Notes under the pieces: generated by a model
The model's input: the letters and a program-made list of their open reading frames with translations, nothing else
The model's database searches: none
What the model was told of the DNA's origin: nothing
Assembly: GCA_015661395.1 (NCBI GenBank)
Contig: JACWML010000006.1
Coordinates: forward strand, 1-54,098
Direction of reading: 5' to 3'
Length of the DNA stretch: 54,098 nt
Source: Methanomicrobia archaeon
GTDB lineage: Archaea; Halobacteriota; Bog-38; Methanoflorentales; Methanoflorentaceae
Translations under genes and position numbers: made by a program
Part shown: positions 17,834 through 26,835 of the stretch, one piece after another
Numbering within the stretch: the first letter of the stretch is position 1
How the letters are laid out: each line of letters opens with the position of its first letter

Positions 17834-19351
17834 ATGCAGCTCAACATCGTTGCGAATTTCATTGGCAGATTTTGGGGTGCACTGATGGCTTGGGCCTTTG
17901 TCCCCATTTATATCAGGTTTATGGGCATAGAATCATATGGGTTAGTTGGGTTTTTCGCTACTCTGCAGACAATCTTCATGCTCATAAATCTCGGATTGGG
18001 ACGCTCATTCGAGATTGAAGTCGCGCGATTATCCGCAGGACAAGAGGATCAACAGACAACCCATAATCTCCTGCGCACGCTTGAGATCTTGTATTGGACC
18101 GCAGCAATCTTGATTGTTATATTGCTCATCTTCCTCGCTCCATCGATCTCAAACTACTGGCTAATCGCCCCAGGATTTTCGCCAAACGCCTTACAACTAA
18201 TAATCGTAATGATAGGGATCCTGATTGGATTAAATCTAATTCAAGGACTGTACGGTATTGGCTTGCTAGCCTTGCAGAAACAAGTGAGATTCAACGTAAT
18301 AAACTCCACCTTTGGAACATTGCAGGCCGTGGGCGCAATTCTCGCTTTGTCGTTCATCGCACCAACAATTCAGGTTTTTTTTGAATGGCAGATTATTATC
18401 AACATAATCTGGACCGTTGCCGTGTTGTTCGCTTTGCGACGTGCGATGGGGCCCGTCTCCTCGGCGCCTCGATTTGACAAGAAACTGTTGTTGGATATAC
18501 GGCATTTGACAGCTGGCATCACGGGGATAGCAGTCTTGACAACGATATTCAGCAGCGCCGACAAGGTAATCTTAAGCAAGATGTTGACTCTTGAATACTT
18601 TGGGTACTACACGCTGGCGTGGGGTGCGGCCTCTTTGTTGGCTTTAGTTACGTCTCCTATCGCTACTGCTGTTTTTCCTCGAATGGTACAGATTGTAGAG
18701 CGCCGAGATGAGGGAGCCCTGACAAAGATTTACCACCAAAGTTGTCAACTTCAAACAATGACGGTTTTCCCTATCGCGCTCGTATTAGTGTTTTTTTCAT
18801 CGGAGTTTCTTTTCCTGTGGACCGGCAGCCCTGCGATTGTAGCTAATGCCCACATTATTTTGTCGGTCTTAGTTCTCGGTGCTGCAATTGCCTCGCTTTC
18901 CGTGGTGCCGCAAAATCTACAACTCGCATACAAATGGACGAAGTTGGCTGTCATCTTACAATTGGTCAGTGTAATTGCGTTGATCCCGCTGATTATCTGG
19001 CTGACGATTAACTATGGAATAGTCGGTGCTCCCGTTGCGCTCTTAGCAGTCAACATTTTTTATGTTGCTGTTTTTGTCGTGCTCACCCATCAGCGCTATC
19101 TTAAACATGAATATAGCCGTTGGCTGCTTCGTGACACGGTGATCCCAGCAGTTGGTACCGCGACAGTTGTTGTAATCGCTCGATTGATTGCTCCGGCTTC
19201 TCTCTCACGACTAAACATTCTCTTCGAGTTGGCCATGATTTTTGCACTTGCGATAACCGTAGCAGCTTCTTTAAGTCCCGAAGTTCGCCCCATAATCAAA
19301 GGGAATTATCAGCTTCTGAGAGAATCGCTGCCTTTTTTTAGCTCAAAATAG
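17834..19351 (+). CDS. polysaccharide flippase (Wzx/MATE-like)
   Basis: 505 residues with about 12-14 hydrophobic segments evenly spaced from the N-terminus (GRFWGALMAWAFVPIYIRF) to the C-terminus. The first helix pair and the polar loop MGIESYGLVGFFATLQ match oligosaccharide flippases of the PST family. A charged loop SSADKVILSKML in the middle is typical of the second half. It should flip a lipid-linked oligosaccharide across the cytoplasmic membrane. ATG 17834 is chosen over TTG 17825. It is the only flippase visible in the window, so it probably serves the product of this island. Confidence 0.85.
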   Translation: MQLNIVANFIGRFWGALMAWAFVPIYIRFMGIESYGLVGFFATLQTIFMLINLGLGRSFEIEVARLSAGQEDQQTTHNLLRTLEILYWTAAILIVILLIFLAPSISNYWLIAPGFSPNALQLIIVMIGILIGLNLIQGLYGIGLLALQKQVRFNVINSTFGTLQAVGAILALSFIAPTIQVFFEWQIIINIIWTVAVLFALRRAMGPVSSAPRFDKKLLLDIRHLTAGITGIAVLTTIFSSADKVILSKMLTLEYFGYYTLAWGAASLLALVTSPIATAVFPRMVQIVERRDEGALTKIYHQSCQLQTMTVFPIALVLVFFSSEFLFLWTGSPAIVANAHIILSVLVLGAAIASLSVVPQNLQLAYKWTKLAVILQLVSVIALIPLIIWLTINYGIVGAPVALLAVNIFYVAVFVVLTHQRYLKHEYSRWLLRDTVIPAVGTATVVVIARLIAPASLSRLNILFELAMIFALAITVAASLSPEVRPIIKGNYQLLRESLPFFSSK

Positions 19352-19733
19352 CCGTTGGAAGTGTGCGTGTCGAAACAGGGTGCTGGAGAAAAACTAGGGA
19401 GTATCAGGGCCCGCATTTGAGCGTCATTTTCTAGCCGCCTAACGCACCTGCATACTGCCCGATCGGCCCGACTGACTTATTGTGCGTCCCGATCTCTGTG
19501 TCAGTTCAGAGACTATTGAGTTACTAGGGATGCAGTGCTTTGGCCTTGCGCTCGTCATCCTTGTAAGAATGTGGTAGTCAAACAGGAACCAAACTATAAC
19601 AAGCGCCGCAGCTCTGGTTCGATTCAGGAATGAGTCGCGCGGCATCTGAAATGAGTGCAATATGTTAAAAACTATAAGCGAGTTTTGATACGGGCTGAAC
19701 CTTGTGCCCCCCCTCAATGGCATAAGCTTTAGA
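19352..19733. other. gene-poor interval (382 bases)
   Basis: Convergent ends of the flippase and rfbH genes. A minus-strand open frame (19439-19768) overlaps the end of rfbH and has no recognisable family. A short hydrophobic stretch (ALVIVWFLFDYHIL) in it could be a remnant. Nothing firm. Confidence 0.35.
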
Positions 19734-21041
19734 CTAGCACACGAACTCTGAAAACTTTTCGGAAACATAGCGAATCATCTCACTATTTATTCCAGGATAA
19801 ACTCCAATCCAGAAGAGATTGTTCATTACTAAGTCCGTGTTTAACAACGAATCTACCACTCTGTACGGGACGTCCTTGTATGCTGGTTGTCGGGTTAGAT
19901 TCCCTCCAAAGAGCATTCTTGTCGCAATATTGTGGGATTCCAAGTAGGCGACAGCTTCATCTCTCGTAAATGGTGCGTTGGTTTTCACAAGAAGAGGAAA
20001 ACCGAACCAGCTCGGATCGCTTTTGCGTGTTGCGCGAGGGAGTAAAAGGTACCTGTGAAATTTTTGCAGTCGCTTCTTGAATTCTTCAAAGTTGTGTTTT
20101 CTTTTCTGGATGAAAAATGGAAGCTTTTTCAATTGCTCAATTCCGATAGCAGCTTGCAAATCGGTCATTTTGAGGTTGTAGCCTACGTGCGAATAGATGT
20201 ACTTATGATCATATCCGCGCGGAAGAGTCCCTAGTTGCCAATCGAACCGTTTGCGGCAGGTGTTATCGTAGCCCGGCTTGCACCAACAGCTCCTGCCCCA
20301 ATCTCTCATAGACAGAACTATCTTTCGCAACGCGGAGTCGTCGGTGAGCACTGCGCCCCCTTCTCCCGTGGTGATATGGTGAGCAGGGTAAAAGCTGCAG
20401 GTAGCAAGATCACCAAACGATCCTGTGTATCCCCCATCATATTTCGATCCAAGAGCGTCGCAGTTGTCTTCTACGAACCAGACTTCATGGTCTCGTGAGA
20501 GCTCTGATATTTGTTCGATGTCGGCTGGATTGCCCAAGGTATGTGGGACGAAAATCGCTTTGGTTCTACTTGTGAGTCCTTCCTCAATCTTGTTGGCTTG
20601 GATGTTGTACCCGCCAATATCAACGTCAACAAAGACTGGAATTAAGCCATTTTGAATGATCGGGTTTACGGTTGTTGGGAACCCACAGGCTGTTGTGATA
20701 ACCTCGTCTCCTGGTTTGAGCCGCCGTTTCCCCAGCTCCGGTGACATCAATGCGGCGATGGCCAGCAAATTTGCTGACGAGCCAGAATTGGTGAGAAGGC
20801 AATGCTTGACCCCAATAAAGGTTGCTAAATCAGCCTCAAATCGTTCTGCACACGGCCCCGCTGTCAGCCAGAAATCGAGCGACGCGCCCACAAGCCTTAT
20901 TATTTCTTGTTCGTCAAAGACTCGGCCAGCATAATTAACGCGCGTTCTCCCGGGGATAAATCTGGTCTCGCTTGTTCGCAGCTCATATAGCGCTCGTACT
21001 TTTTCGAATATTTCCAGTTTTAAGTCCGCCTCGTTTTTCAC
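19734..21041 (-). CDS. rfbH: CDP-6-deoxy-4-keto-glucose 3-dehydratase (E1, RfbH)
   Basis: 435 residues of the DegT/DnrJ aminotransferase fold that has become a PMP-dependent dehydratase. The PLP lysine is replaced by histidine (H221/H222 in FYPAHHITTGEGG). The [2Fe-2S] cysteines stand as C194, C252, C254 and C262, spaced X57, X1 and X7 as in Yersinia E1. The enzyme removes the C3 hydroxyl of CDP-4-keto-6-deoxyglucose and normally needs the reductase E3 (RfbI/AscD). No E3 gene is visible in the window, so another ferredoxin or reductase would have to serve. Its GTG start overlaps the stop of the TPP-enzyme gene (GTGA at 21041-21038), so the two are translated together. A relic of a second, differently coded copy is at 26836. 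Confidence 0.92.
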   Translation of the reverse strand: MKNEADLKLEIFEKVRALYELRTSETRFIPGRTRVNYAGRVFDEQEIIRLVGASLDFWLTAGPCAERFEADLATFIGVKHCLLTNSGSSANLLAIAALMSPELGKRRLKPGDEVITTACGFPTTVNPIIQNGLIPVFVDVDIGGYNIQANKIEEGLTSRTKAIFVPHTLGNPADIEQISELSRDHEVWFVEDNCDALGSKYDGGYTGSFGDLATCSFYPAHHITTGEGGAVLTDDSALRKIVLSMRDWGRSCWCKPGYDNTCRKRFDWQLGTLPRGYDHKYIYSHVGYNLKMTDLQAAIGIEQLKKLPFFIQKRKHNFEEFKKRLQKFHRYLLLPRATRKSDPSWFGFPLLVKTNAPFTRDEAVAYLESHNIATRMLFGGNLTRQPAYKDVPYRVVDSLLNTDLVMNNLFWIGVYPGINSEMIRYVSEKFSEFVC

Positions 21042-22795
21042 GTTTCGTACTCGTCTTGTAGGATATCCACAAACATGGCAGCTCTAAGCTCTTCGCGGGT
21101 AAGCAGCGGCTCTTGGTCTTCTACTGGTTTATTCACCGACAACTTGGGTGTAGCGCTGCAGTTCATATCAATCTCCACTTCGAGGAGTGCTGGTTGTTTA
21201 TCATCAAACAACATATTCAAAGCGTGATCTATCTCCGAATTGCGAGTTATTTTAAATGTTCTGATTTTATAAGATCGAACGACATCTTGGAAGTCCGGTG
21301 CGCTGTATCCGATAACAGAAGACTGAAAACGGCCATCGAGATACTGCTGCTGGAATTGTCGTATCATACCGTAACAGTTGTTGTTTAACAACACAATTTT
21401 GACCGGCAGCTGGTGATGGTAAAGCGTTTGGAGCTCTTGAATGTTTAGCTGGAAGCCACCGTCGCCAGTAATAGCTACTATAGTGTGATCTGGCTTGGCA
21501 AAAGATGCTCCTATGGCCAAAGGCAAAGCACACCCCATTGACGCCATACCTCCTTCAGTTAGGATTCTTTGCTGGCGTCTTACCTCAAATGTTTGGGCTG
21601 TCCACATTTGGATTTGTCCAACGTCAAGGCAAATAACAGCGTCATCTGGCGTTTGCCTTGACAGTTTGGAAATAAAATATCCAGGGACAATGTGTGGTGC
21701 AGTTGGTTCGACGTACGCTGGATATTTGATTTTGCACCGTTGGATATGTTTTTTCCAAGGAATTAACGCCGTATGGTCAACTTCGAGACTACTTCCATTT
21801 AGCAATTCTAGAAACCTCTTAATGTCCATGTGTATGGGATAATCAGCTTGGACCTTGTTGTTCAGTTCTGCCGGATCGATATCTACGTGCACTATCGTCG
21901 CCTTTCGAGCAAAAGTTTCTGGCTTTGTACCAGTTTGGCGTGTGTCGAATCTGGTCCCCAATGCCAAAAGCAGATCGGAATTTGCGACTGCCAAATTGGC
22001 ATATCGATTCCCATACGTGCCTATCATGCCAATGTACGATGGATCATCGTGTGCAAAAGCATCTAAACCCATCAAGGAAGTTACCACGGGGATATGCGTC
22101 TTCCGTACGAATTGCGCTAGTTGCTCTTGCGCTTGCGCCAATCGGACGCCGCCGCCCGCAAGAATAATGGGTCGAGAGGCAGCACTGAGCAGCGAGACGA
22201 GTTGATCGATAGTTTCTGCACTAATTTCTTCAGCGGGCCCCTCTGCAATACTGAACTCGGGTAACTTTGTTGGATCTATTTCCGCTCTCTGGATATTTAG
22301 AGGAATATCCAGCAGCACTGGACCAGGACGACCCTGAGATGCCAAAAAAAATAGCTCTTCGAGAGCATATCGGATCTTTTCTTCGTTGGTTATCAATAAT
22401 GCCTTCTTGGTAATTGGTTCAACTATGTGGACAATGTCTGCCTCCTGAAAGCCAATCTGTCGAACCGGCTTGTTGAATTTGAATTCATAGGTGTTGACTT
22501 GACCCGTGATAAATAGACACGGAATGGAGTCGAAGAAGCAACTTGCGATGCCGGTAATCATGTTGGTCGCTCCTGGTCCGCTTGTAGCCATCGCTACCCC
22601 AATGTTATTGCTCGCCCTGGCGTATCCTTCTGCAGCAATTGATGCAGCCATTTCGTGATGCATTGAGACTGTTGATATGTCCTTTCTGTCGTATAATGAA
22701 TCCAATAAGTGTGCCAGTGCACCCCCACACACCTCGAATATGTGAGTGACGCCTTTGGAGACGAGAAAATCAAGTACGTAATTAGACAGTTTCAT
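21038..22795 (-). CDS. thiamine-diphosphate-dependent enzyme, acetolactate-synthase/YerE-like
   Basis: 585 residues in the three-domain acetohydroxyacid-synthase order. Catalytic Glu48 lies in SMHHEMAASIAAEGYARA. A central FAD/DHS-like domain carries RPIILAGGGVRLA. The ThDP-Mg motif GDGG (D445) is followed about 27 residues later by NNN (471-473). Coupled to rfbH, it is best read as a YerE-type enzyme, which transfers a two-carbon unit from pyruvate to C4 of CDP-3,6-dideoxy-4-keto-glucose in yersiniose synthesis. An ordinary catabolic or biosynthetic acetolactate synthase is the alternative, but its place next to rfbH and the absence of an ilvN or ilvC gene argue against this. Substrate assignment is inference from context. 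Confidence 0.85.
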   Translation of the reverse strand: MKLSNYVLDFLVSKGVTHIFEVCGGALAHLLDSLYDRKDISTVSMHHEMAASIAAEGYARASNNIGVAMATSGPGATNMITGIASCFFDSIPCLFITGQVNTYEFKFNKPVRQIGFQEADIVHIVEPITKKALLITNEEKIRYALEELFFLASQGRPGPVLLDIPLNIQRAEIDPTKLPEFSIAEGPAEEISAETIDQLVSLLSAASRPIILAGGGVRLAQAQEQLAQFVRKTHIPVVTSLMGLDAFAHDDPSYIGMIGTYGNRYANLAVANSDLLLALGTRFDTRQTGTKPETFARKATIVHVDIDPAELNNKVQADYPIHMDIKRFLELLNGSSLEVDHTALIPWKKHIQRCKIKYPAYVEPTAPHIVPGYFISKLSRQTPDDAVICLDVGQIQMWTAQTFEVRRQQRILTEGGMASMGCALPLAIGASFAKPDHTIVAITGDGGFQLNIQELQTLYHHQLPVKIVLLNNNCYGMIRQFQQQYLDGRFQSSVIGYSAPDFQDVVRSYKIRTFKITRNSEIDHALNMLFDDKQPALLEVEIDMNCSATPKLSVNKPVEDQEPLLTREELRAAMFVDILQDEYET

Positions 22796-22894
22796 AATTC
22801 ACGTCTCAAATTGCTGAGTTCGCATTTCGCTGCGACTGAGTGCGTTATCAAGACGCCCCCTAACTATCGCACTGTGTACAAGGACAAGTTGCGC

Positions 22895-23400
22895 TTAAAA
22901 CCACTTAATTGTTTGTCTGAGGCCCTCATCCAAACTGCAGGGTGGCCTTCATCCCAATTTGTTTTCCGCGTTAGAAATGTCAGCGACCCAATTAGGGGGC
23001 TCTTTTGCCCATTTTGGGGCCGGGCGCCAATCAAAGCAAGCAACTGTTTTGTCAATATTTCCTTCCCTTTTTTTGTGTCAAAAGGTCGTGGAGGGACTAA
23101 ATTCCATCCAACTAAACTCTTTGAATTTGTGAGCTCAATTATTTTCGCTACAATAAGAAACAGATTTTTATGAACCACTGCCAACATACATATCTGTCCT
23201 TTGTACCTATGAGCCTGATCTGTAAATGCAACGCCAAACTAATGACATCATTGACAAAAACGTAACCTTATCGCTTTCGGATTCGCAAGATTAGGTTCTT
23301 TCCCTTCAAAGCGTTTGTTATAGCATGCGTTATTAATCTTGATGGGTCATCATACGACCGAATGGAGAAAATAGTCTTAAGTAATTATGGGCTTATTATT
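22895..23400 (-). pseudogene. decayed SDR epimerase/reductase (C-terminal half) upstream of the YerE-like gene
   Basis: Pieces of one extended SDR appear in order in shifting frames on the minus strand: NYLRLFSPFGR, DDPSRLITHAITNALKGKNL, FVNDVIS, YVGSGS, VAKIIELTNSKS, VPPRPF, VADISNAENKLG and, after an in-frame TGA at 22949-22951, RPPCSLDEGLRQTIKWF with the final stop at 22895-22897. That order is the C-terminal half of nucleotide-sugar epimerases and 4-reductases, and the DDPSRL sequence resembles CDP-sugar reductases. At least three frameshifts and two stops make it non-functional. Lying 100 bases upstream of the TPP gene on the same strand, it was probably the same operon's sugar 4-reductase or side-chain reductase (YerF-type). 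That last step is inference. Confidence 0.6.
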
Positions 23401-23461
23401 TACTTTAGCGACCTGGCTGGCATATAATGCAGATGCGAGTTTTGTAATGGCATACATTTGA

Positions 23462-23726
23462 TTCGTGGAGATTGCTCAAGCTTATGGAATAAAAGGCGTA
23501 AGCATTAACAAGGTTTCGGAAGTCGAGCCTAAAACAAAAAAGTCATGGAATATGACGGCCCGGTGATTTGCGACGTGATGACACCGGAATGGCAGTTGAT
23601 TGAGCTCGGGATTTCTTCTGAGCGAATGCCGGACGGCACCTTGGTGGCCAAGCCTTACGAAGATATGTATCCTTTTTGCCGCGCAAGGAATATGATAAAG
23701 AAATGACGGTTAAGCCGCCAGAGTAA
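23462..23726 (+). pseudogene. C-terminal relic of a bacterial-type TPP enzyme (acetolactate-synthase-like)
   Basis: Reading through two single-base losses gives FVEIAQAYGIKGVSINKVSE, then EYDGPVICDVMTPEWQL, ERMPDGTLVAKPYEDMYPF and RKEYDKEMTVKPPE, ending with TAA at 23724. This is the C-terminus of a ThDP enzyme related in function to, but different from, the intact one at 21038. Both shifts fall in homopolymers (AAAAAA near 23540 and TTTTT near 23673, each one base short). The N-terminal five-sixths is missing and the relic abuts the decayed SDR on the other strand. The GNAT gene starts 4 bases after the stop, so this was the upstream gene of a bacterial-style operon. Confidence 0.65.
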
Positions 23727-23730
23727 ACAG

Positions 23731-24384
23731 ATGGAAAATGCATTGAAAGATGATTATAAGAGTTTAACCCTAGCGAAAATAAAAAAGTTAAAGCACGGGG
23801 GTTTTGGCCGTACTTCCATAAAGTGCATGTATGCGGATTTAGGATTTGAAATCATCTTATTAACTTCGGACTGCGCTAAAAGCCAGGAGTTGATGGAGCT
23901 TTTGGGCAGGTGGCGTAAAGAAAATGAGGCTTGGTATCTTTCTCAGTTTCCAGTTTCTATCAGAAGAACAACTAGGTGGTTTGTTGACAAACTCATTGAG
24001 GTGCCAGATAGGATGCTTTTTATTATTAAAATATCCGGTAAATATGTCGGCCATGTAGGGTTGTTTGGGTTTGATTTTGATAAGCGAACCTGTGAAATTG
24101 ATAATATATTGCGCGGGGAAAAGGATTTCCCGGGCATAATGGGTTGCGCAGTCAGGGGTATGATGGATTGGGGGGGGCGAAATCTTAAGCTTAGAGGCTA
24201 CAGTTTGAAAGTATTGTCGGATAACTTAAGGGCGGTCAGGTTTTATCAGAAATTAGGGTACCAGGAGACTTCTCGGATTCCTTTAATACAGGTTAATGGC
24301 AGGGATGGGTTGGAATGGGCGCAAGCCCCGCAAGACTATGAAGGGAAAGCGGCAAGATATTACGTAGTTATGGAATCGGTTTAA
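23731..24384 (+). CDS. GNAT-family N-acetyltransferase
   Basis: 217 residues, intact. The acetyl-CoA-binding region is visible near the C-terminus as SLKVLSDNLRAVRFYQKLGY. The central strands YVGHVGLFGFDFDKRTCEID fit the RimJ/RimL-like GNAT fold. Such enzymes in sugar operons acetylate amino sugars, which fits the two aminotransferase-fold genes that follow. Codon choice (AAT/AAA/GAT-rich, short intergenic gaps) differs from the archaeal genes on either side and resembles low-GC bacteria. It lies 4 bases after the TPP relic and 51 bases before the aminotransferase. The substrate is unknown, and it may be non-functional in practice because its pathway partners are broken. Confidence 0.75.
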   Translation: MENALKDDYKSLTLAKIKKLKHGGFGRTSIKCMYADLGFEIILLTSDCAKSQELMELLGRWRKENEAWYLSQFPVSIRRTTRWFVDKLIEVPDRMLFIIKISGKYVGHVGLFGFDFDKRTCEIDNILRGEKDFPGIMGCAVRGMMDWGGRNLKLRGYSLKVLSDNLRAVRFYQKLGYQETSRIPLIQVNGRDGLEWAQAPQDYEGKAARYYVVMESV

Positions 24385-24435
24385 TGCCTACGAGATAATG
24401 AGCAGTGAAAATAGTCAAAAGGGTAAAGTTAAAAA

Positions 24436-25613
24436 ATGAGTTTAGCTGTCAGCAAGCGTTCACAACTAATCGTTCAATCTGAAATACGCAATATGTCTAT
24501 TGAATGCGATAGGGTAGGAGGCATTGACTTATCGCAAGGGGTTTGTGACTTAAGTCTTCCTTTGGCCGTAAGGAATGGCGCTAAGGAAGCTCTGGATAAA
24601 GGCCTAAATCAGTATACGCGTTATGATGGAATTGACGAGTTGAGCTCTCAATTGCCAAAAAGATGAAAAGGTACAATAATATCCAAGCGCGTTCTGATAA
24701 AAATATGATTGTCTGTTGCGGAGCTACGGGTGCGTTTTATTCGGCGTGTTTAGCTTTGCTCAATCTGGGTGATGAGGTAATTATTTTTGAGCCTTATTAC
24801 GGGTATCATATCAACACGTTTTTGGCGGTTGGAGCAAAGCCGGTTTTTGTTAGGTTAATCCCACCGGATTGGGGATTCGATTTAAACGACTTAAAAAATA
24901 TCATCACCAAGAAAACCAAGGGTATTATGATTAATACACCGGCTAATCCTTCCGGTAAGGTATTTTCTCAAAGAGAACTTGAAGATATTGCCGACCTAGC
25001 TTTAAAGCATGATTTGTTTGTGTTTACCGATGAGATATATGAATATCCTATTTGTGACGGTGTGACGGGCTAAAACATATCAGTCCGGGATCGCTACCCG
25101 GGATTAAGGATAGAACGATTACTATTTCAGGATGTTCTACGACTTTTAGTATCACCGGCTGGAGAGTGGGGTATTGTGTTTGTGACGAAAAGTGGGCCAA
25201 GATGATCGGATATATAAATGATTTGTTTTATGTCTGCGCTCCGGCTCCGCTGCAATTTGGGGTATTTAAGGGGATCGAAGTTTAATGATAGATTTTATGC
25301 CGGGCTTTGCCGGGATTATCTGTTGAAGCGCGATAGAATATGCCGGGCTTTAAATAGCGCAGGCCTGAGACCTTTTGTCCCTAAGGGGGCTTATTATGTT
25401 TTGGTTGATGCTTCAAATTTTCCCGGGAAAACCAATAAAGATAAAGCCATGTTCTGCGTAAGAAAGACGCCTATCGCTTCGGTTCCGGGAGAAGCTTTTT
25501 ATCATGATCATAGCGGCAAAAACATATTACGATTTTGCTTTGCCAAAAAAGATCCCGTATTGGATGAGGTTTGTAAAAGATTAATAAAATGCAAAAAAGA
25601 TTGGGCAGTATGA
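24436..25613 (+). pseudogene. class I/II PLP aminotransferase, multiply frameshifted, catalytic Lys lost
   Basis: One aminotransferase is spread over three frames: 24436-24666 (GLNQYTRYDGIDEL), 24663-25073 (VCCGATGAFYSACLALLNLG, TPANPSGKVFSQRELE, DEIYEY) and 25090-25613 (HISPGSLPGIKDRT, FSITGWRVGYC, GAYYVLVDASNFPG, LRFCFAKKDP). Frame breaks are near 24640, 25055 and 25275. The PLP lysine normally found in SKTFS before ITGWR is a threonine here (ACG at 25139-25141), so the product would be dead even if the frames were joined. It belongs to the foreign block 23.4-27.2 kb. Its last codons overlap the left direct repeat of the small insertion at 25622. Confidence 0.8.
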
Positions 25614-25723
25614 ATAAGAAATAAGGCTTTGTTGAAGTAGCCCACAAACACCCCAACTTTTTCAATACAGGTCATACTTTTTCAACACGAGAGACCTATT
25701 CAAAAAAGCCTATGAATAAGAAA
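25609..25723. mobile_element. short insertion element (MITE/IS relic, about 89 bases) with 13-base direct repeats
   Basis: Flanking copies of TATGAATAAGAAA at 25609-25621 and 25711-25723 bracket an 89-base insert (25622-25710). Near its ends are inverted repeats GGCTTTGTTGAA (25625-25636) and TTCAAAAAAGCC (25699-25710), matching at 11 of 12 positions. The insert has no coding capacity. The GGCTTTGTTGAA end resembles IS ends of the IS5/IS903 type, although 13-base target duplications would be more like the IS4 group. Without the insert, the aminotransferase stop and the DegT start would overlap (ATGA). The duplicated target restores the ATG of the DegT gene. Confidence 0.55.
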
Positions 25724-26815
25724 ATTAGTTTTGCCGGCCCCTGGATTACTCAGAAAGAAATAGACTATGTTATTGATGCTGCAAAAAACGGTTGGTATGA
25801 GACCTATGATATGCACGCTAAGAAGCTGGAAAACGCTGTAGCAAGTTATCTGGGAGTCAAGTATGGTATTGCGACTCATTCCTGTACACTGGCGCTGCAT
25901 TTAGCCACTGCAGCTTTGGATCTTGGAGATACCGATGAGGTAATCTGTACTGATTTCAGCTGGGTTGCTACGGCTTACGCAATCAGTTATACCGGGGCCA
26001 AGCCGGTATTTGTAGATATCGATCCGGATTCATGGTGTATTGATCCGCAGGCAATAAAAAAAGCGATCACTAATAAAACCAAAGCGATTATGCTGGTGCA
26101 TTCCTTTGGCCATCCGGCCCAAATGGATGAAATTATGAATATAGCGAAAGAATATGATTTACGGGTTATCGAAGATGCGGCGCCTTCTTTAGGGGCAGAG
26201 TTTAAGGGCCAAAAAACCGGAACTTTCGGGGATGTTGGATGTTTCAGTTTTCAAGGCGCAAAAATTGCCGTAAGCGGACAAGGCGGAATTTTTGTGACCA
26301 ATGATGAAGCGATCTATAAAAAAGCATCGTTGCTGGCTTCGATGGGCAGGACGGATTCAAAAGCCGAATTTTGGTCGGATATGCTTGGGTACCAATATAA
26401 GATTGCCAATTTAACCGCAGCACTTGCCTTAGCTCAGGTAGAAAGAATCGAGGAATTAGTTGCTAAAAAAAGAGAAATCTTTAGCTGGTATTATGAACGG
26501 CTTAAGGATGCCCGGGGTTTAAAAATTATTAAAGAAAAGAAAGATTGTAAGAGTAATTATTGTTATCCTTCGATCCTTTTACAAGACGGCTTGTCTTTAT
26601 CAAGAGATGAGGTACTAAAAAAATTAAAGGCTTTGAATATCCATTGCCGTCCGGGATTCCCGAGAATGAGCAGGTTCCCCGTTTTTGAAGCGAGGTATCC
26701 AAACCCCCAGGCAGAAAAAGTAGAAAAGCGGGGTATCTCTCTGCCTTCAGCAGGCAATTTAACTAGAGAAGATCTTGATTTCGTTTGTGATTCCTTGTTA
26801 GAGATAATTGAATAA
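25712..26815 (+). CDS. DegT/DnrJ/EryC1-family sugar aminotransferase
   Basis: 367 residues, intact. Substrate-loop region GNGWYET-like (KNGWYETYDMHAKKLENA) at the N-terminus, the cofactor aspartate in VIEDAAPSLGA, and the PLP lysine in FSFQGAKIAVSGQGG are all present, so this one is a true aminotransferase rather than an RfbH-type dehydratase. It would put an amino group on a keto sugar nucleotide in the cytosol. It belongs to the bacterial-looking block and differs in codon use from the DegT gene at 39333. Its ATG lies in the right-hand repeat of the short insertion. With the dead aminotransferase before it and the rfbH relic after it, it may be the last intact step of a lost pathway. Confidence 0.85.
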   Translation: MNKKISFAGPWITQKEIDYVIDAAKNGWYETYDMHAKKLENAVASYLGVKYGIATHSCTLALHLATAALDLGDTDEVICTDFSWVATAYAISYTGAKPVFVDIDPDSWCIDPQAIKKAITNKTKAIMLVHSFGHPAQMDEIMNIAKEYDLRVIEDAAPSLGAEFKGQKTGTFGDVGCFSFQGAKIAVSGQGGIFVTNDEAIYKKASLLASMGRTDSKAEFWSDMLGYQYKIANLTAALALAQVERIEELVAKKREIFSWYYERLKDARGLKIIKEKKDCKSNYCYPSILLQDGLSLSRDEVLKKLKALNIHCRPGFPRMSRFPVFEARYPNPQAEKVEKRGISLPSAGNLTREDLDFVCDSLLEIIE

Positions 26816-26835
26816 CCGAAATAAAGCTACTTTAG

